Source: Deltaproteobacteria bacterium (lineage in GTDB: Bacteria > Desulfobacterota_D > UBA1144 > Nemesobacterales > Nemesobacteraceae). From it: DNA of 64,000 bases. This document shows positions 39,604 to 49,150 of this stretch, piece after piece. The notes under the pieces were generated by a model, which saw only the letters and a list, made by a program, of their open reading frames with translations, ran no database searches and had not been told where the DNA came from. The stretch spans positions 1-64,000 of the forward strand of contig JAJCZR010000037.1 in NCBI GenBank assembly GCA_029262295.1. Reading direction: 5' to 3'. The position numbers and the translations under genes are program-made. The stretch's first letter is position 1. Every line of letters starts with the position of its first letter.

Positions 39604-41109
39604 TTATTCACTATTTTCTACACTACTCTCATCAATTGAAATTTCTGATGGTTCAGAATCCGGCTCAGTCTCAGAAACAGGTTCAGGTTCTGAAACAGGC
39701 TCATTTTCCGAGATTGATTCATTTTCTAAAACAGGCTCAGCTTCAGAAGCATTTTCTTTTTCTGGTTCAGGTTCATTTTCTGATGTAGTTTCTTTGAGTT
39801 CTTCAGATTTACTTGCATCAACGGATTCATTATCAGAAACATCATCTTCAATAGACATTTGATCAAGTCTGTCTTTAAGGGCAAGTCTTGAAGCAGTTTG
39901 TATCTTGGCAACTTCGTCAAGATCTGGAAGGCCAGCTGCCCTCATTAACGATTCAGGCTCTGAAAATGCAACATCTTCCAGTGAATAAAATCCTTCATTA
40001 TAAAGAAGATTGGCAGTAACCTCACTAATAGAAGGAAGGCTCATTAATAATGATAAAACATCTTGCTGTTCTTTTTTTACTTTTGTCTCAGTCTTAATAT
40101 CAATCTTCCAATCTGTTAATTGTGAGGCAAGCCGCACATTCTGACCTCTTCTCCCAATTGCAAGTGATAATTGATCATCATCAACAATCACTTCCATAGC
40201 CTTACTCCCTTCATCAATAATTACTTTATTTACACTTGCAGGGGAAAGGGCATTACATGCATAACGGGCAGAATCTTCAGACCACGGGACGATATCAATC
40301 TTCTCACCTCTAAGTTCCTGAATAATATTCTGAACCCTTGAACCTCTCATTCCAACACATGCACCCACGGGATCAACATCAGAATCGGCAGAAGTAACTG
40401 CTATTTTAGTCCTACCACCCGGATCTCTTGCCACTGATTTTATTTCAACAATTTGTTCACTAATTTCAGGCACTTCTGATTCAAACAACTTAACTACAAA
40501 GCTCCTGTCAGATCTTGATAAAATGATCTGTGGCCCACGTTTTGATTCCCTTATATCCAGAAGTACAGCCCTTATTCTTTCCTTGGGCTTATAGTATTCT
40601 TTTGGCACCTGCTGATCTGCCGGCAAAATTGCTTCTGTTCTGCCAAGATCCACTATCACATTTCTTCTTTCCATTCTTCTAACAATACCACCCACAAGAT
40701 CGCCTTTTCTGTTTATAAATTCATCGTATATAACTTTTCCTTCAGCTTCTTTGAGTTTTTGTAATACTTTTTGCTTTGCATTTTGTATTGCAATTCTTGT
40801 GAACTCAGGACTTATTTTTACACCGATCAAATCACCAATCTCAGCATCTGGATCAAGTTTGGCAGCATCGTCTACAGAGATTTCAAGATCAGGATCTTCA
40901 ATATCATTTACAACTTCTTTAAACTCAAATAACTCAACTTCACCTTCAACAACATTATAGTGAACTTCAAATTCCTTATCTTTCCCGCCTCTAAGAAGTT
41001 TTTCAGCAGCAGACAAAACAGCTTCTTCAACAGCCTGTATTATCTGATCCTTGTCAACTCCTTTATCTTTACCTACGGAATCTATTACTCGGCTTAATTC
41101 CGTAATCAT
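39604..41109 (-). CDS. nusA: Transcription termination/antitermination factor NusA with acidic repetitive C-terminal tail
   Basis: S1, KH (SRVQNIIQELRGEKIDIV; LAIGRRGQNVRLASQL); SD AGGAGG 41116-41121 supports start 41109. Confidence 0.96.
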   Translation of the reverse strand: MITELSRVIDSVGKDKGVDKDQIIQAVEEAVLSAAEKLLRGGKDKEFEVHYNVVEGEVELFEFKEVVNDIEDPDLEISVDDAAKLDPDAEIGDLIGVKISPEFTRIAIQNAKQKVLQKLKEAEGKVIYDEFINRKGDLVGGIVRRMERRNVIVDLGRTEAILPADQQVPKEYYKPKERIRAVLLDIRESKRGPQIILSRSDRSFVVKLFESEVPEISEQIVEIKSVARDPGGRTKIAVTSADSDVDPVGACVGMRGSRVQNIIQELRGEKIDIVPWSEDSARYACNALSPASVNKVIIDEGSKAMEVIVDDDQLSLAIGRRGQNVRLASQLTDWKIDIKTETKVKKEQQDVLSLLMSLPSISEVTANLLYNEGFYSLEDVAFSEPESLMRAAGLPDLDEVAKIQTASRLALKDRLDQMSIEDDVSDNESVDASKSEELKETTSENEPEPEKENASEAEPVLENESISENEPVSEPEPVSETEPDSEPSEISIDESSVENSE

Positions 41110-41119
41110 ATTTTGCCTC

Positions 41120-41587
41120 CTAGAAATCAAGTTCTAAGTTTGCCTTTTTAATTGAATCTAAAGGCAAGCTGTACAGCTTTCCATCAACATCTACAGATAC
41201 TATTTTTTTCTCAATTCCCATCAAATTACCTATAAAGTTCTTTCTGTCTTCAATAATTTCATTTGTCTTTATCTTCACTTTTTTTCCTGCAAACCGCTCA
41301 AAATCACTCTCCTTACGGAGTGGCCTTCTAAGGCCAGGTGACGACACCTCCAGGTTATATGAGCTTCCAATAACATCATTCACATCAAGCAAAACACTCA
41401 AATTCCTGCTAACTTTGGCACAATCATCAAGTTTAATGCCCCCGGGTTTATCAAGATAAACCCTGAGAACTTTTCCGCCTGCTTCGTTTTTAAACTCAAT
41501 ATCTACCAGTTCAATATGACCTTCATCAAGTATTGGTGCCAAAATGTCTGCAACCGAATTTACTGAAGGATCATCAAATTGTTTCAT
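41120..41587 (-). CDS. rimP: Ribosome maturation factor RimP
   Basis: EVSSPGLRRPLRKESDFERFAGKKVKIKT. Confidence 0.93.
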   Translation of the reverse strand: MKQFDDPSVNSVADILAPILDEGHIELVDIEFKNEAGGKVLRVYLDKPGGIKLDDCAKVSRNLSVLLDVNDVIGSSYNLEVSSPGLRRPLRKESDFERFAGKKVKIKTNEIIEDRKNFIGNLMGIEKKIVSVDVDGKLYSLPLDSIKKANLELDF

Positions 41588-41617
41588 TATAATTTTTATG
41601 CTTTATATTAAACTAAT

Positions 41618-41645
41618 AAAAAAAAGCGGGCTAAAACCCGCTTTT
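41618..41645 (-). terminator. Intrinsic terminator hairpin in the rimP upstream region
   Basis: Minus strand AAAAGCGGG-TTTTAG-CCCGCTTTTTTTT, GC-rich stem plus long T-tract. Confidence 0.8.
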
Positions 41646-41715
41646 CTTTGCAAATCAAAAAATAGTCTACATAAACAATGTAAATCATCAAGAAAAGAAA
41701 TACAAACAGTTTGTT

Positions 41716-42222
41716 ATGAAAAATAAAGTTCAAAGCCTGATAAAACTAATCTATAATTCCCTTATATTTGATCAAAAAACCTACAGAGAAGTAAAAGATA
41801 ATGGTGAATACACAAAATATTGCCTCTTAATTGTTATTATTGCTGCCCTTTGCGATGGTGTTTCAACAGCTCACTACACAAATGCTGAAGGCCTTGTTAA
41901 GCAACTTGTTTTCTCAATTGTCGGTTGGATCATAAGCAGTGCAATTATATACTTGATCGGGGTTAGGGTGATTGGTTATAGCTCCGGGATATTACAATTA
42001 GCCAGAACGCTTGGAATTTCATACTCACCTCATATTATCAATCTTTTTACAATCATACCGTTTATTGGAATAAACATTTTTATTATTTCAGTAATATGGG
42101 GGTTTTTTACAACAGTTTATGCAGTAAAACTCACTTTTAATTGCAGAAAGCTAATTGCATTTTTAATAACTTTAGCAGGATTAGTTCCCTACGGTATTAT
42201 TATGTTTTTTCTTCTGAGATAG
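41716..42222 (+). CDS. Yip1/YIP-like integral membrane protein
   Basis: LIYNSLIFDQKTYREVKDNGEYTKYCLLIVIIAA and several TMs, Yip1-family layout. Confidence 0.7.
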   Translation: MKNKVQSLIKLIYNSLIFDQKTYREVKDNGEYTKYCLLIVIIAALCDGVSTAHYTNAEGLVKQLVFSIVGWIISSAIIYLIGVRVIGYSSGILQLARTLGISYSPHIINLFTIIPFIGINIFIISVIWGFFTTVYAVKLTFNCRKLIAFLITLAGLVPYGIIMFFLLR

Positions 42223-42226
42223 TTTT

Positions 42227-43189
42227 TTATTCCATTGACCAACTTTCTTTAAATGCTTCATTAACTATTTTCACCTCAACGTCTTTAGTAATACCATATG
42301 CATTTCTAACATCCTTTTTATACTTATCCGTTAATTCTCGGTTTTTATCAATATTTTTTATTATATTTTCTTGTTTGTAGTTCGGATCAAAAATATCAAT
42401 GGGATAAATTTTGTCGGCTTCTATTCTAGCTTTATCTTCAGCAGCAACAATTTCTTTGAAATATTCTCTTCTTTCTTCTTCAGTAAAACCAAATTTATCT
42501 TCTGATTTGACTCTTTGGCTTAGATACTCTTCAAGATTTTCCCTTATTTTAATTGTTGTTTTGTAATTTGTTCTATCATTACTTTTTGCAATTTTAGGAG
42601 TGACATTTCCTAATTTTCCTTCTGGTGCCCAAGTTGCAGTTGCAACATCATATGCTCCATTTATAAGATTTCTATCACTAAAAATCCATATTGTTATTTC
42701 ATCAATATCAATATCTTTAGTGGTGATGTCATTAATGATTTTTTGAATAGTAGGTGTTACTTGATCTTCTAAAATATCTGAGATAACTACTATTCTGTAA
42801 GCCATCTTTTTATCAAGAGGAAGTGCTCTAATTTCTTGAGTTGTATAATCAGAAAGTGATTTATTTCCAAGTGCTTTATAACTTTGATCTTTAATTTCTA
42901 AAATTTCATATTCAACAGCAGAAATATTTTTATTCTCTGTTTCTTTTAAATTTTTTTGTTCTTTTTCTTTCGTTTTATTTTCAACTTTATCCGTACTATT
43001 TGTTGTTAAAGGTTCAGTTGTCACTCCTATTAAAATAAATAAAATTATTGTTGATAATCCAAATATTATTATTGAATTTTTTCGTGTTGCTTTTTCTTTT
43101 AAAAATCTAGAAAACAAGGATGGCTTGATAAAAGCTATGATTAAACAAAGAAGCGAAGTAAGAAAAAGAATTATTAATAGATCATCCAT
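42227..43189 (-). CDS. Hypothetical membrane-anchored protein with KPSLFSRFL-type N-terminus
   Basis: N-terminal two-TM segment IAFIKPSLFSRFLKEKATRKN, charged linker, soluble domain; function unknown. Confidence 0.65.
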   Translation of the reverse strand: MDDLLIILFLTSLLCLIIAFIKPSLFSRFLKEKATRKNSIIIFGLSTIILFILIGVTTEPLTTNSTDKVENKTKEKEQKNLKETENKNISAVEYEILEIKDQSYKALGNKSLSDYTTQEIRALPLDKKMAYRIVVISDILEDQVTPTIQKIINDITTKDIDIDEITIWIFSDRNLINGAYDVATATWAPEGKLGNVTPKIAKSNDRTNYKTTIKIRENLEEYLSQRVKSEDKFGFTEEERREYFKEIVAAEDKARIEADKIYPIDIFDPNYKQENIIKNIDKNRELTDKYKKDVRNAYGITKDVEVKIVNEAFKESWSME

Positions 43190-43413
43190 GATTTTATTGT
43201 GAATTACAGAAACTATTTGTAGGTCAAAATAATACTATATTTACATTCCTTATAAATAATATTCTGTGCAAACAAATTTAAAGTATTAGTTTTATACATT
43301 AACCGTTCATAATCTAAATTAAATATCTCTATTTTAGTATTATATATTTTCTAGAATATTTGATGACATAATTTTAGGTGTAATTCATTAAGTATAATTC
43401 ATTTATGCAGCTA

Positions 43414-45468
43414 CTATTTTTTCATCAGCTTTATCTTCAGTTTCCTCGAAAGAGTTTTAATCAAATTAATCTTCTCATCCGACCTTTCATCACCAAACCT
43501 TGATTCCTGATAAAGCTCAGTAATCTCATTTAAAAGCTTATAAGCCTGATAATCTTTAGATCTAAGGCTTTGCAAAAATTCATCAGGAGTAAGGTATTCA
43601 CTTTTCTTAAACCCTTTTTTGGCAAGAATATTCAAAGTCTTTTCATAAATTCTCACTATTTTATCTGTATCATTTTTTAATCCTGGCAATGAAAAACTTT
43701 TATTCTTAAAGAAAATAAAAGAGAACACAAAAAGAAAAAAGACAAGTACAAACTCCTTTTTTATATCAACTTTGGCTATTGATCCCCTTTTGATATTAAG
43801 GTTTGTTTTTTTTACCTTTTTGTTAACATTCTCAAAAAAGTTGAGCTGGTCCCTCCTTGAAAAATCCACCACATACCTACTCCACCTGAACTTTAAAAAA
43901 TCAATGTAGCTGGAAAGGTATGAACCGTTTTGAAAATGAGAAGCATCAGAAGCTTCGGGCGTAGGATCAAAAAGCACCCAGCCACTTTCAGGAAAATACA
44001 CCTCCACCCATGCATGTGCATTACTCTCTCTCACAAGATAAAAGCTTCCGAGTTCATTAAATTCCCCACCCAGAAAGCCCGTAACAATCCTTGAAGGTAT
44101 TCCCATCTCTCTTAGGATCAGTACCATTGCACTTGCAAAATATTCGCAGTGCCCTTCTTTGTATTTGAAAAGAAAATCATCAATTGGATATGTGGCCGAA
44201 CCTTTTTTTAATATTCGGGTGTACTTGTAATTGGAAAGAATGTAATCCCTCACATTTACAACATTGCTGTAATACTTATCATCCTCGTTATAAAGTGACC
44301 CAACCAAATCCGTAAAACTTTCCGACGATGGCGGAGACTGTGCATAATTAGATAATACTTTTTCAGGTATTTTGCCGTTATCTTCCCTCAGTTGTGTTGC
44401 ATCTGGCTTTTCAAGATTTGAATATGCCTCATATTTAATTCTTGATTTTTTGTAATCAAAAAGAGAGTATGAGTTGTTATAGCTGATTATCTTTCTATTC
44501 GGAACTTTTGAAAAACTTACAGGCTTGTCTGCGGAAAAAAGCACCTGCGTGTCTATTGGCTCTGTTATTATTTCCTGTTTTAATAGTTTTTGCCTTTTCT
44601 TGTTTTTCCCAACAACTATCTGTCCATACTCATTTTCCCTGTAAAAAACCTGTTTGGAATCCTTTCCTGCTTTCCACGACTTTCCGTCAAACTCATCAAG
44701 TGCAAGCCCTCTCCAATAGATCGGACTATCTATCTCACCAGGTTTATGATCCAGAATATGCACTCGCATCACTGGAGAATTATCCGCCTTTATCTCACCA
44801 AGCCTGCCGAGAGTTACCTCATCAGAAAAACCAGATTTAATTGAGGTGGGCTTTGAGAAAGCTCCTGTTAAAAACTCACTGTTAAACCTGGGCATTATTA
44901 AAAAGAAAACAGAGGTGAGAAGCAATACAAAAACAATTATAAGGAGTTCAAATTTTAGAAAAGGATAAATATCGATATTTGATTCACTTTTACCTACTAC
45001 CTGCTGTTTTTCTTTTTTTATATTTAAAACTATTAGTGCCAGCAGTGCCATAAAAAGGTAGACAATAAGGATAATACCAAAAGTAAAACTTGTGGTTAAA
45101 ACACAGGAAGCTACAACCTGAAAGAAGCTCAGAAGAAGTATCTGCTGGTGATCTCTCAGTTTTTTGTCTGCAATAAGCTTATAAGAGTGAAGCAGAATAA
45201 TTGTGTTAATAAGAAATGAAAGAAACTCTGTTTCCAGAAAAACAAAATCGGCGATAAGAAACAAAACCAGCCCATAAATAAATATAGTGGGGAATTTCCC
45301 CTTTAAACTCAAAAAATTCTTGTTTTTTATCTTAAAGAAACCAGCAATGACTGAAACTAAAAAAAGTATTGTGAAGATAGTATCGACAGTATCAGTGAGG
45401 TATAAACAGACAAAACCAGTAAGAGACACAATCAGGATCAGGATATTCAGAACCCTTTCTATATTCAT
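43414..45468 (-). CDS. DUF3488 + transglutaminase-like (TgpA-type) membrane protein
   Basis: N-terminal TMs, YKEGHCEYFASAMVLILREMGIPSRIVTGFLGGE, NAHAWVEVYFPESGWVLFDPTP Cys-His-Asp triad. Confidence 0.93.
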   Translation of the reverse strand: MNIERVLNILILIVSLTGFVCLYLTDTVDTIFTILFLVSVIAGFFKIKNKNFLSLKGKFPTIFIYGLVLFLIADFVFLETEFLSFLINTIILLHSYKLIADKKLRDHQQILLLSFFQVVASCVLTTSFTFGIILIVYLFMALLALIVLNIKKEKQQVVGKSESNIDIYPFLKFELLIIVFVLLLTSVFFLIMPRFNSEFLTGAFSKPTSIKSGFSDEVTLGRLGEIKADNSPVMRVHILDHKPGEIDSPIYWRGLALDEFDGKSWKAGKDSKQVFYRENEYGQIVVGKNKKRQKLLKQEIITEPIDTQVLFSADKPVSFSKVPNRKIISYNNSYSLFDYKKSRIKYEAYSNLEKPDATQLREDNGKIPEKVLSNYAQSPPSSESFTDLVGSLYNEDDKYYSNVVNVRDYILSNYKYTRILKKGSATYPIDDFLFKYKEGHCEYFASAMVLILREMGIPSRIVTGFLGGEFNELGSFYLVRESNAHAWVEVYFPESGWVLFDPTPEASDASHFQNGSYLSSYIDFLKFRWSRYVVDFSRRDQLNFFENVNKKVKKTNLNIKRGSIAKVDIKKEFVLVFFLFVFSFIFFKNKSFSLPGLKNDTDKIVRIYEKTLNILAKKGFKKSEYLTPDEFLQSLRSKDYQAYKLLNEITELYQESRFGDERSDEKINLIKTLSRKLKIKLMKK

Positions 45469-47474
45469 TTGATCTCACCTGCATATTTTGCTTCAAGTTC
45501 ACGCAATTTTTTGATCTGGTTTTTCTTTTCTGAGGCATTTTCAAACTCAAGCCTTTTGGCCGCTGCCCTCATCTCTTTATTTAGTTTAAAAATAAGTTTT
45601 GGTATCTTGTTTGGCGGAATATCAAAGAACTCATCATCTTTGTCTTTTGGCACAGTTATATAATCCGCTTCATAAATTGAACTCAGAATATCTGTGATAT
45701 TTTTCTTTATACTTGTAGGAGTAATATCGTTTGCTTTATTGTACTCAAGCTGAATTTTCCTTCTTCTGTTTGTTTCCGAAATTGCATGTTGCATTGAACG
45801 TGTAATTGTGTCTGCATACATAACAACCCTGCCGTTAACATTTCTCGAAGCCCTTCCGAAAATCTGGATCAACGAAGTTTCCGATCTGAGGTAACCTTCC
45901 TTGTCAGCATCAAGCACTGCCACAAGAGATACTTCCGGAATATCCAGCCCTTCCCTTAAAAGATTAATGCCCACAAGCACATCAAATTTTCCCATCCTGA
46001 GATCCCTTACAATTCTGATTCTTTCCAGGGTATCTATCTCAGAATGCAAATATCTTACTTTTACACCAAGTTCTATATAATAATCAGTAAGATCTTCAGC
46101 CATCTTTTTTGTTAATGTGGTAACTAAAACCCTCTCCCCATTTGTCGTGACACTTCTTATCTCTTCAAGAAGGTTGTCCACCTGGTTTTCGGCAGGCCTT
46201 ATCTCAAGAGTTGGATCGGCAAGTCCTGTTGGTCTGATTATCTGCTCTGTTATCTGGCCTTCACACTTTTCTTTCTCATAAGGCCCGGGTGTAGCTGAAA
46301 CATATACCACCTGATCCACCTTTTTTTCAAACTCCTCAAAACTAAGCGGCCTGTTATCAAGTGCGGAGGGAAGCCTAAACCCGTTTTCCACAAGTGAAGT
46401 TTTTCTGCTTCTGTCTCCAAGATACATTGCCCTTAGCTGAGGGATCATCTGATGGCTTTCATCAATTACACATAAAAAATCGTCGGGGAAATAATCAAGA
46501 AGTGTAAATGGAGGCTCCCCGGCTTTTCTTCCTGACAGGTGACGGGAATAGTTTTCAATCCCCGGACAAAATCCCATTGTTTCCAGAAGCTCAATATCAA
46601 ATTTTGTTCTCTCCACAAGCCTGTTTTTTTCCAGTTCGAGGCCCTGCAACTTTAATTTCTCCATTTGCTCTTCAAGTTCTTCTTTTATTGCTTTAATAGC
46701 CTGTTTAAATCTTTCCTTTGGGGCTACATAGTGCGATCCGGGAAAAATCGTAGCTTTATCAACACTACTAATTGTAATACCTTTTAGGGGATCTATGCGT
46801 TTTATGTTGTCGACAACATCCCCAAAAAACTCCACACGAAGGGCAATCGACTCTTCATGTGATGGAAAAATATCTACAACATCCCCTTTTACCCTGAATG
46901 TGCTTCTCTCAAGTTCATTCACTTTTCTGTCGTACTGGACTTCCTGAAGCCTTTTCATAAAACTCTCTCGTGTAAGCTCCATATCCTTTTCAACTATTGT
47001 TAACATTCCGTAGTAATCCTTTGGGGCACCGATTCCATAAATTGAAGAAACACTTGCCACAATTACCACATCTTCCCTGTCGAAAAGGGATGTTGTGGCA
47101 GCGTGCCTCAACCTGTCGATATATTCATTTATAGATGAGTCTTTTTCTATATACGTATCGGTTTGGGGAATGTATGCCTCAGGCTGGTAATAATCGTAGT
47201 AGCTTACAAAGTAGTGGATGCTATTTTCTGGAAAAAACTCCAAAAGCTCTGCGTAGAGTTGTGCGGCAAGAGTTTTGTTATGAGCGAGGATTAATGTTGG
47301 GCGCTGAATATTTTCTATTACATTTGCAACAGTAAAAGTCTTACCACTTCCTGTTACACCAAGAAGCGTCTGGTGTTTTTCACCTGTATTTATTCCACCG
47401 GTTAATTCTTTAATAGCGGCAGGTTGATCACCTTTTGGTTCAAATTCGCTCTTTAGTATAAATTTTTCAGACAC
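45465..47474 (-). CDS. uvrB: Excinuclease ABC subunit B
   Basis: TLLGVTGSGKTFTVANVI, VSYYDYYQPEAYIPQTDTYIEKDSSIN, C-terminal UVR motif. Confidence 0.98.
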   Translation of the reverse strand: MSEKFILKSEFEPKGDQPAAIKELTGGINTGEKHQTLLGVTGSGKTFTVANVIENIQRPTLILAHNKTLAAQLYAELLEFFPENSIHYFVSYYDYYQPEAYIPQTDTYIEKDSSINEYIDRLRHAATTSLFDREDVVIVASVSSIYGIGAPKDYYGMLTIVEKDMELTRESFMKRLQEVQYDRKVNELERSTFRVKGDVVDIFPSHEESIALRVEFFGDVVDNIKRIDPLKGITISSVDKATIFPGSHYVAPKERFKQAIKAIKEELEEQMEKLKLQGLELEKNRLVERTKFDIELLETMGFCPGIENYSRHLSGRKAGEPPFTLLDYFPDDFLCVIDESHQMIPQLRAMYLGDRSRKTSLVENGFRLPSALDNRPLSFEEFEKKVDQVVYVSATPGPYEKEKCEGQITEQIIRPTGLADPTLEIRPAENQVDNLLEEIRSVTTNGERVLVTTLTKKMAEDLTDYYIELGVKVRYLHSEIDTLERIRIVRDLRMGKFDVLVGINLLREGLDIPEVSLVAVLDADKEGYLRSETSLIQIFGRASRNVNGRVVMYADTITRSMQHAISETNRRRKIQLEYNKANDITPTSIKKNITDILSSIYEADYITVPKDKDDEFFDIPPNKIPKLIFKLNKEMRAAAKRLEFENASEKKNQIKKLRELEAKYAGEIK

Positions 47475-47660
47475 AAAATAATTTTATTGTAATTGGGATA
47501 AAGGGCAATGTAGTTGTGATGCCAGATACTGAATCGAGTTCAGCACATGCTCGATCTGGGATCTCGGATATTGTCAAAAAACTTTATACACATTTCTAAA
47601 TTTAAATCACTGAAACAAAACCATCATTCAGCAATTTGTTTTTCTTTTTTGTAATCCTGG

Positions 47661-47680
47661 ATTCCTGCTTTCGCAGGAAT
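47661..47680. repeat. Dispersed intergenic hairpin, GGATTCC/GGAATGACA type
   Basis: ATTCCTGC-TTTC-GCAGGAAT, flanked by CTGG and GACA. Confidence 0.75.
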
Positions 47681-47723
47681 GACAGAAGCTAACTACTAAC
47701 CACCAAAACCTAACAACTAATTT

Positions 47724-48155
47724 CTACTTATGTTTACTCTTAAGCTGTTTCAGTTTTTTTCTTTGATCAACTGTAAGTACATCGCGAATACCAAAGAGCA
47801 TGTCAAGCTTAAGCTCTTTTCTTTCACTCTTTAGTTTTAAGACATCTTTACTGAGAAGTTTTACTTCGCTGTTTTTTGCCGAAGGATCGTTCAACATATC
47901 TTTGAGTTCACCTTCCTTTTGGGAAAGTTTTTTGTCTATATCATTTATTTGCAAACTATGAGATTGAAACATATTTTCAATCTGGTCTATCTGAGATGAA
48001 GAAAGTTTCACCTGTTCTATTATTTTAGGAACTCTCCACCAATAAAAACTATCATCCCCGCTACCAGCAAAGACATTAGAGGTGAAAAAAAGCATTATAA
48101 AAGCAACTGCAACCAACTTTTTCAAATAAGTGCTCCTTTCTTTTGATTTTACCAT
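47724..48155 (-). CDS. Spy/CpxP/LTXXQ-like periplasmic protein (heavy-metal sensor/resistance type)
   Basis: Signal peptide, VKLSSSQIDQIENMFQSHSLQI, long helices, DVLTVDQRKKLKQL. Confidence 0.75.
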   Translation of the reverse strand: MVKSKERSTYLKKLVAVAFIMLFFTSNVFAGSGDDSFYWWRVPKIIEQVKLSSSQIDQIENMFQSHSLQINDIDKKLSQKEGELKDMLNDPSAKNSEVKLLSKDVLKLKSERKELKLDMLFGIRDVLTVDQRKKLKQLKSKHK

Positions 48156-48589
48156 GGCCCATACACTTCCAGGGAAGAATCGCTGTTTAATGTAATTGCA
48201 TTATCGAGTTGATTCAATATTTCCACATCTTCGGAAAATGTAAATCCACTGTTTACATCAGAGAAATAATTATTGATAAAAAATGCTGAAGCTACAAAAA
48301 ACACTGCAAATGATCCCGCAAGTTTCCAGTTGAATTTAAAGAAATCAAAAAATCTAAAACCTTTATTCTTTTCTTTATCCGCTTTCTTCCAAAAATCGGT
48401 TACAAATGATTTTGAAGGCTCTATCCCGGCAAGATTATCAAGATTATCCCATGATAATTTTGAAGATTTATAATAGCTTTGAAGTTCCGAAGATTCATTT
48501 ATCAAAAGCTCCACCTGAGCCTTTTCACCAGCCTCAAGGTCACCACATATAAGCATTTGGACTTTTTCTTTTAACTTGTCATCAATCAT
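48149..48589 (-). CDS. Putative anti-sigma factor (single TM)
   Basis: N-terminal short helical domain (ICGDLEAGEKAQVELLINES), one TM, immediately after the ECF sigma gene. Confidence 0.72.
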   Translation of the reverse strand: MIDDKLKEKVQMLICGDLEAGEKAQVELLINESSELQSYYKSSKLSWDNLDNLAGIEPSKSFVTDFWKKADKEKNKGFRFFDFFKFNWKLAGSFAVFFVASAFFINNYFSDVNSGFTFSEDVEILNQLDNAITLNSDSSLEVYGPW

Positions 48590-48592
48590 AAT

Positions 48593-49150
48593 TTATTCCT
48601 GGGCCAGGTCTTTTAAATCCTCGACCAACTTCATCCTTCCTCTATAAATGTGGGTTTTCACTGCCCCTACAGTACATTCCAATACTTCTGCTATCTGATT
48701 GTAAGACATACCTTCATATTTACTCAAAGTTACTGCCACTCTTTCTTTTTCAGGTAGTTTGCCCAATGCTGCAAATATAGTTTCCTTAATTTCGTTTCTG
48801 TAATAAAGATCATAACCACTTTCAGATTTTGCATCTGGAAGGTCGCCTGCTTTTTCGCTAATTTCATCCAGGCTGAGATCTTTTTTATAATTCTTTTTTA
48901 TTTTAGTTAAACATAGATTTGTTGCAATCTTGTAAAGCCAGGTTGTAAATTTGGCTTCCGGTTCATATCTTCCAATCGACTTGTACACCCTCAAAAACAC
49001 TTCCTGAGTAATATCCTCCGAATTCGCACTACCGTTTGTAAACCTGTATACAAAATTCAGGATTCCTTTGTAATGTCGCTGCATCAACTCAGAGAAAGCG
49101 CCTTCGTCTCCGTTCTTTGCCTTTAGGGCAAGTTCAATATCATTAAGCAT
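48593..49150 (-). CDS. rpoE: ECF-subfamily RNA polymerase sigma factor
   Basis: ILNFVYRFTNGSANSEDITQEVFLRVYKSIGRYEPEAKFTTWLYKIATNLC; region 4 YEGMSYNQIAEVLECTVGAVKTHIYRGR. Confidence 0.95.
   Translation of the reverse strand: MLNDIELALKAKNGDEGAFSELMQRHYKGILNFVYRFTNGSANSEDITQEVFLRVYKSIGRYEPEAKFTTWLYKIATNLCLTKIKKNYKKDLSLDEISEKAGDLPDAKSESGYDLYYRNEIKETIFAALGKLPEKERVAVTLSKYEGMSYNQIAEVLECTVGAVKTHIYRGRMKLVEDLKDLAQE

Noticed and set aside
43377-43406. TGTAATTCATTAAG/TATAATTCATTTA direct repeat
   Set aside because: Short and AT-rich; within chance expectation for this composition
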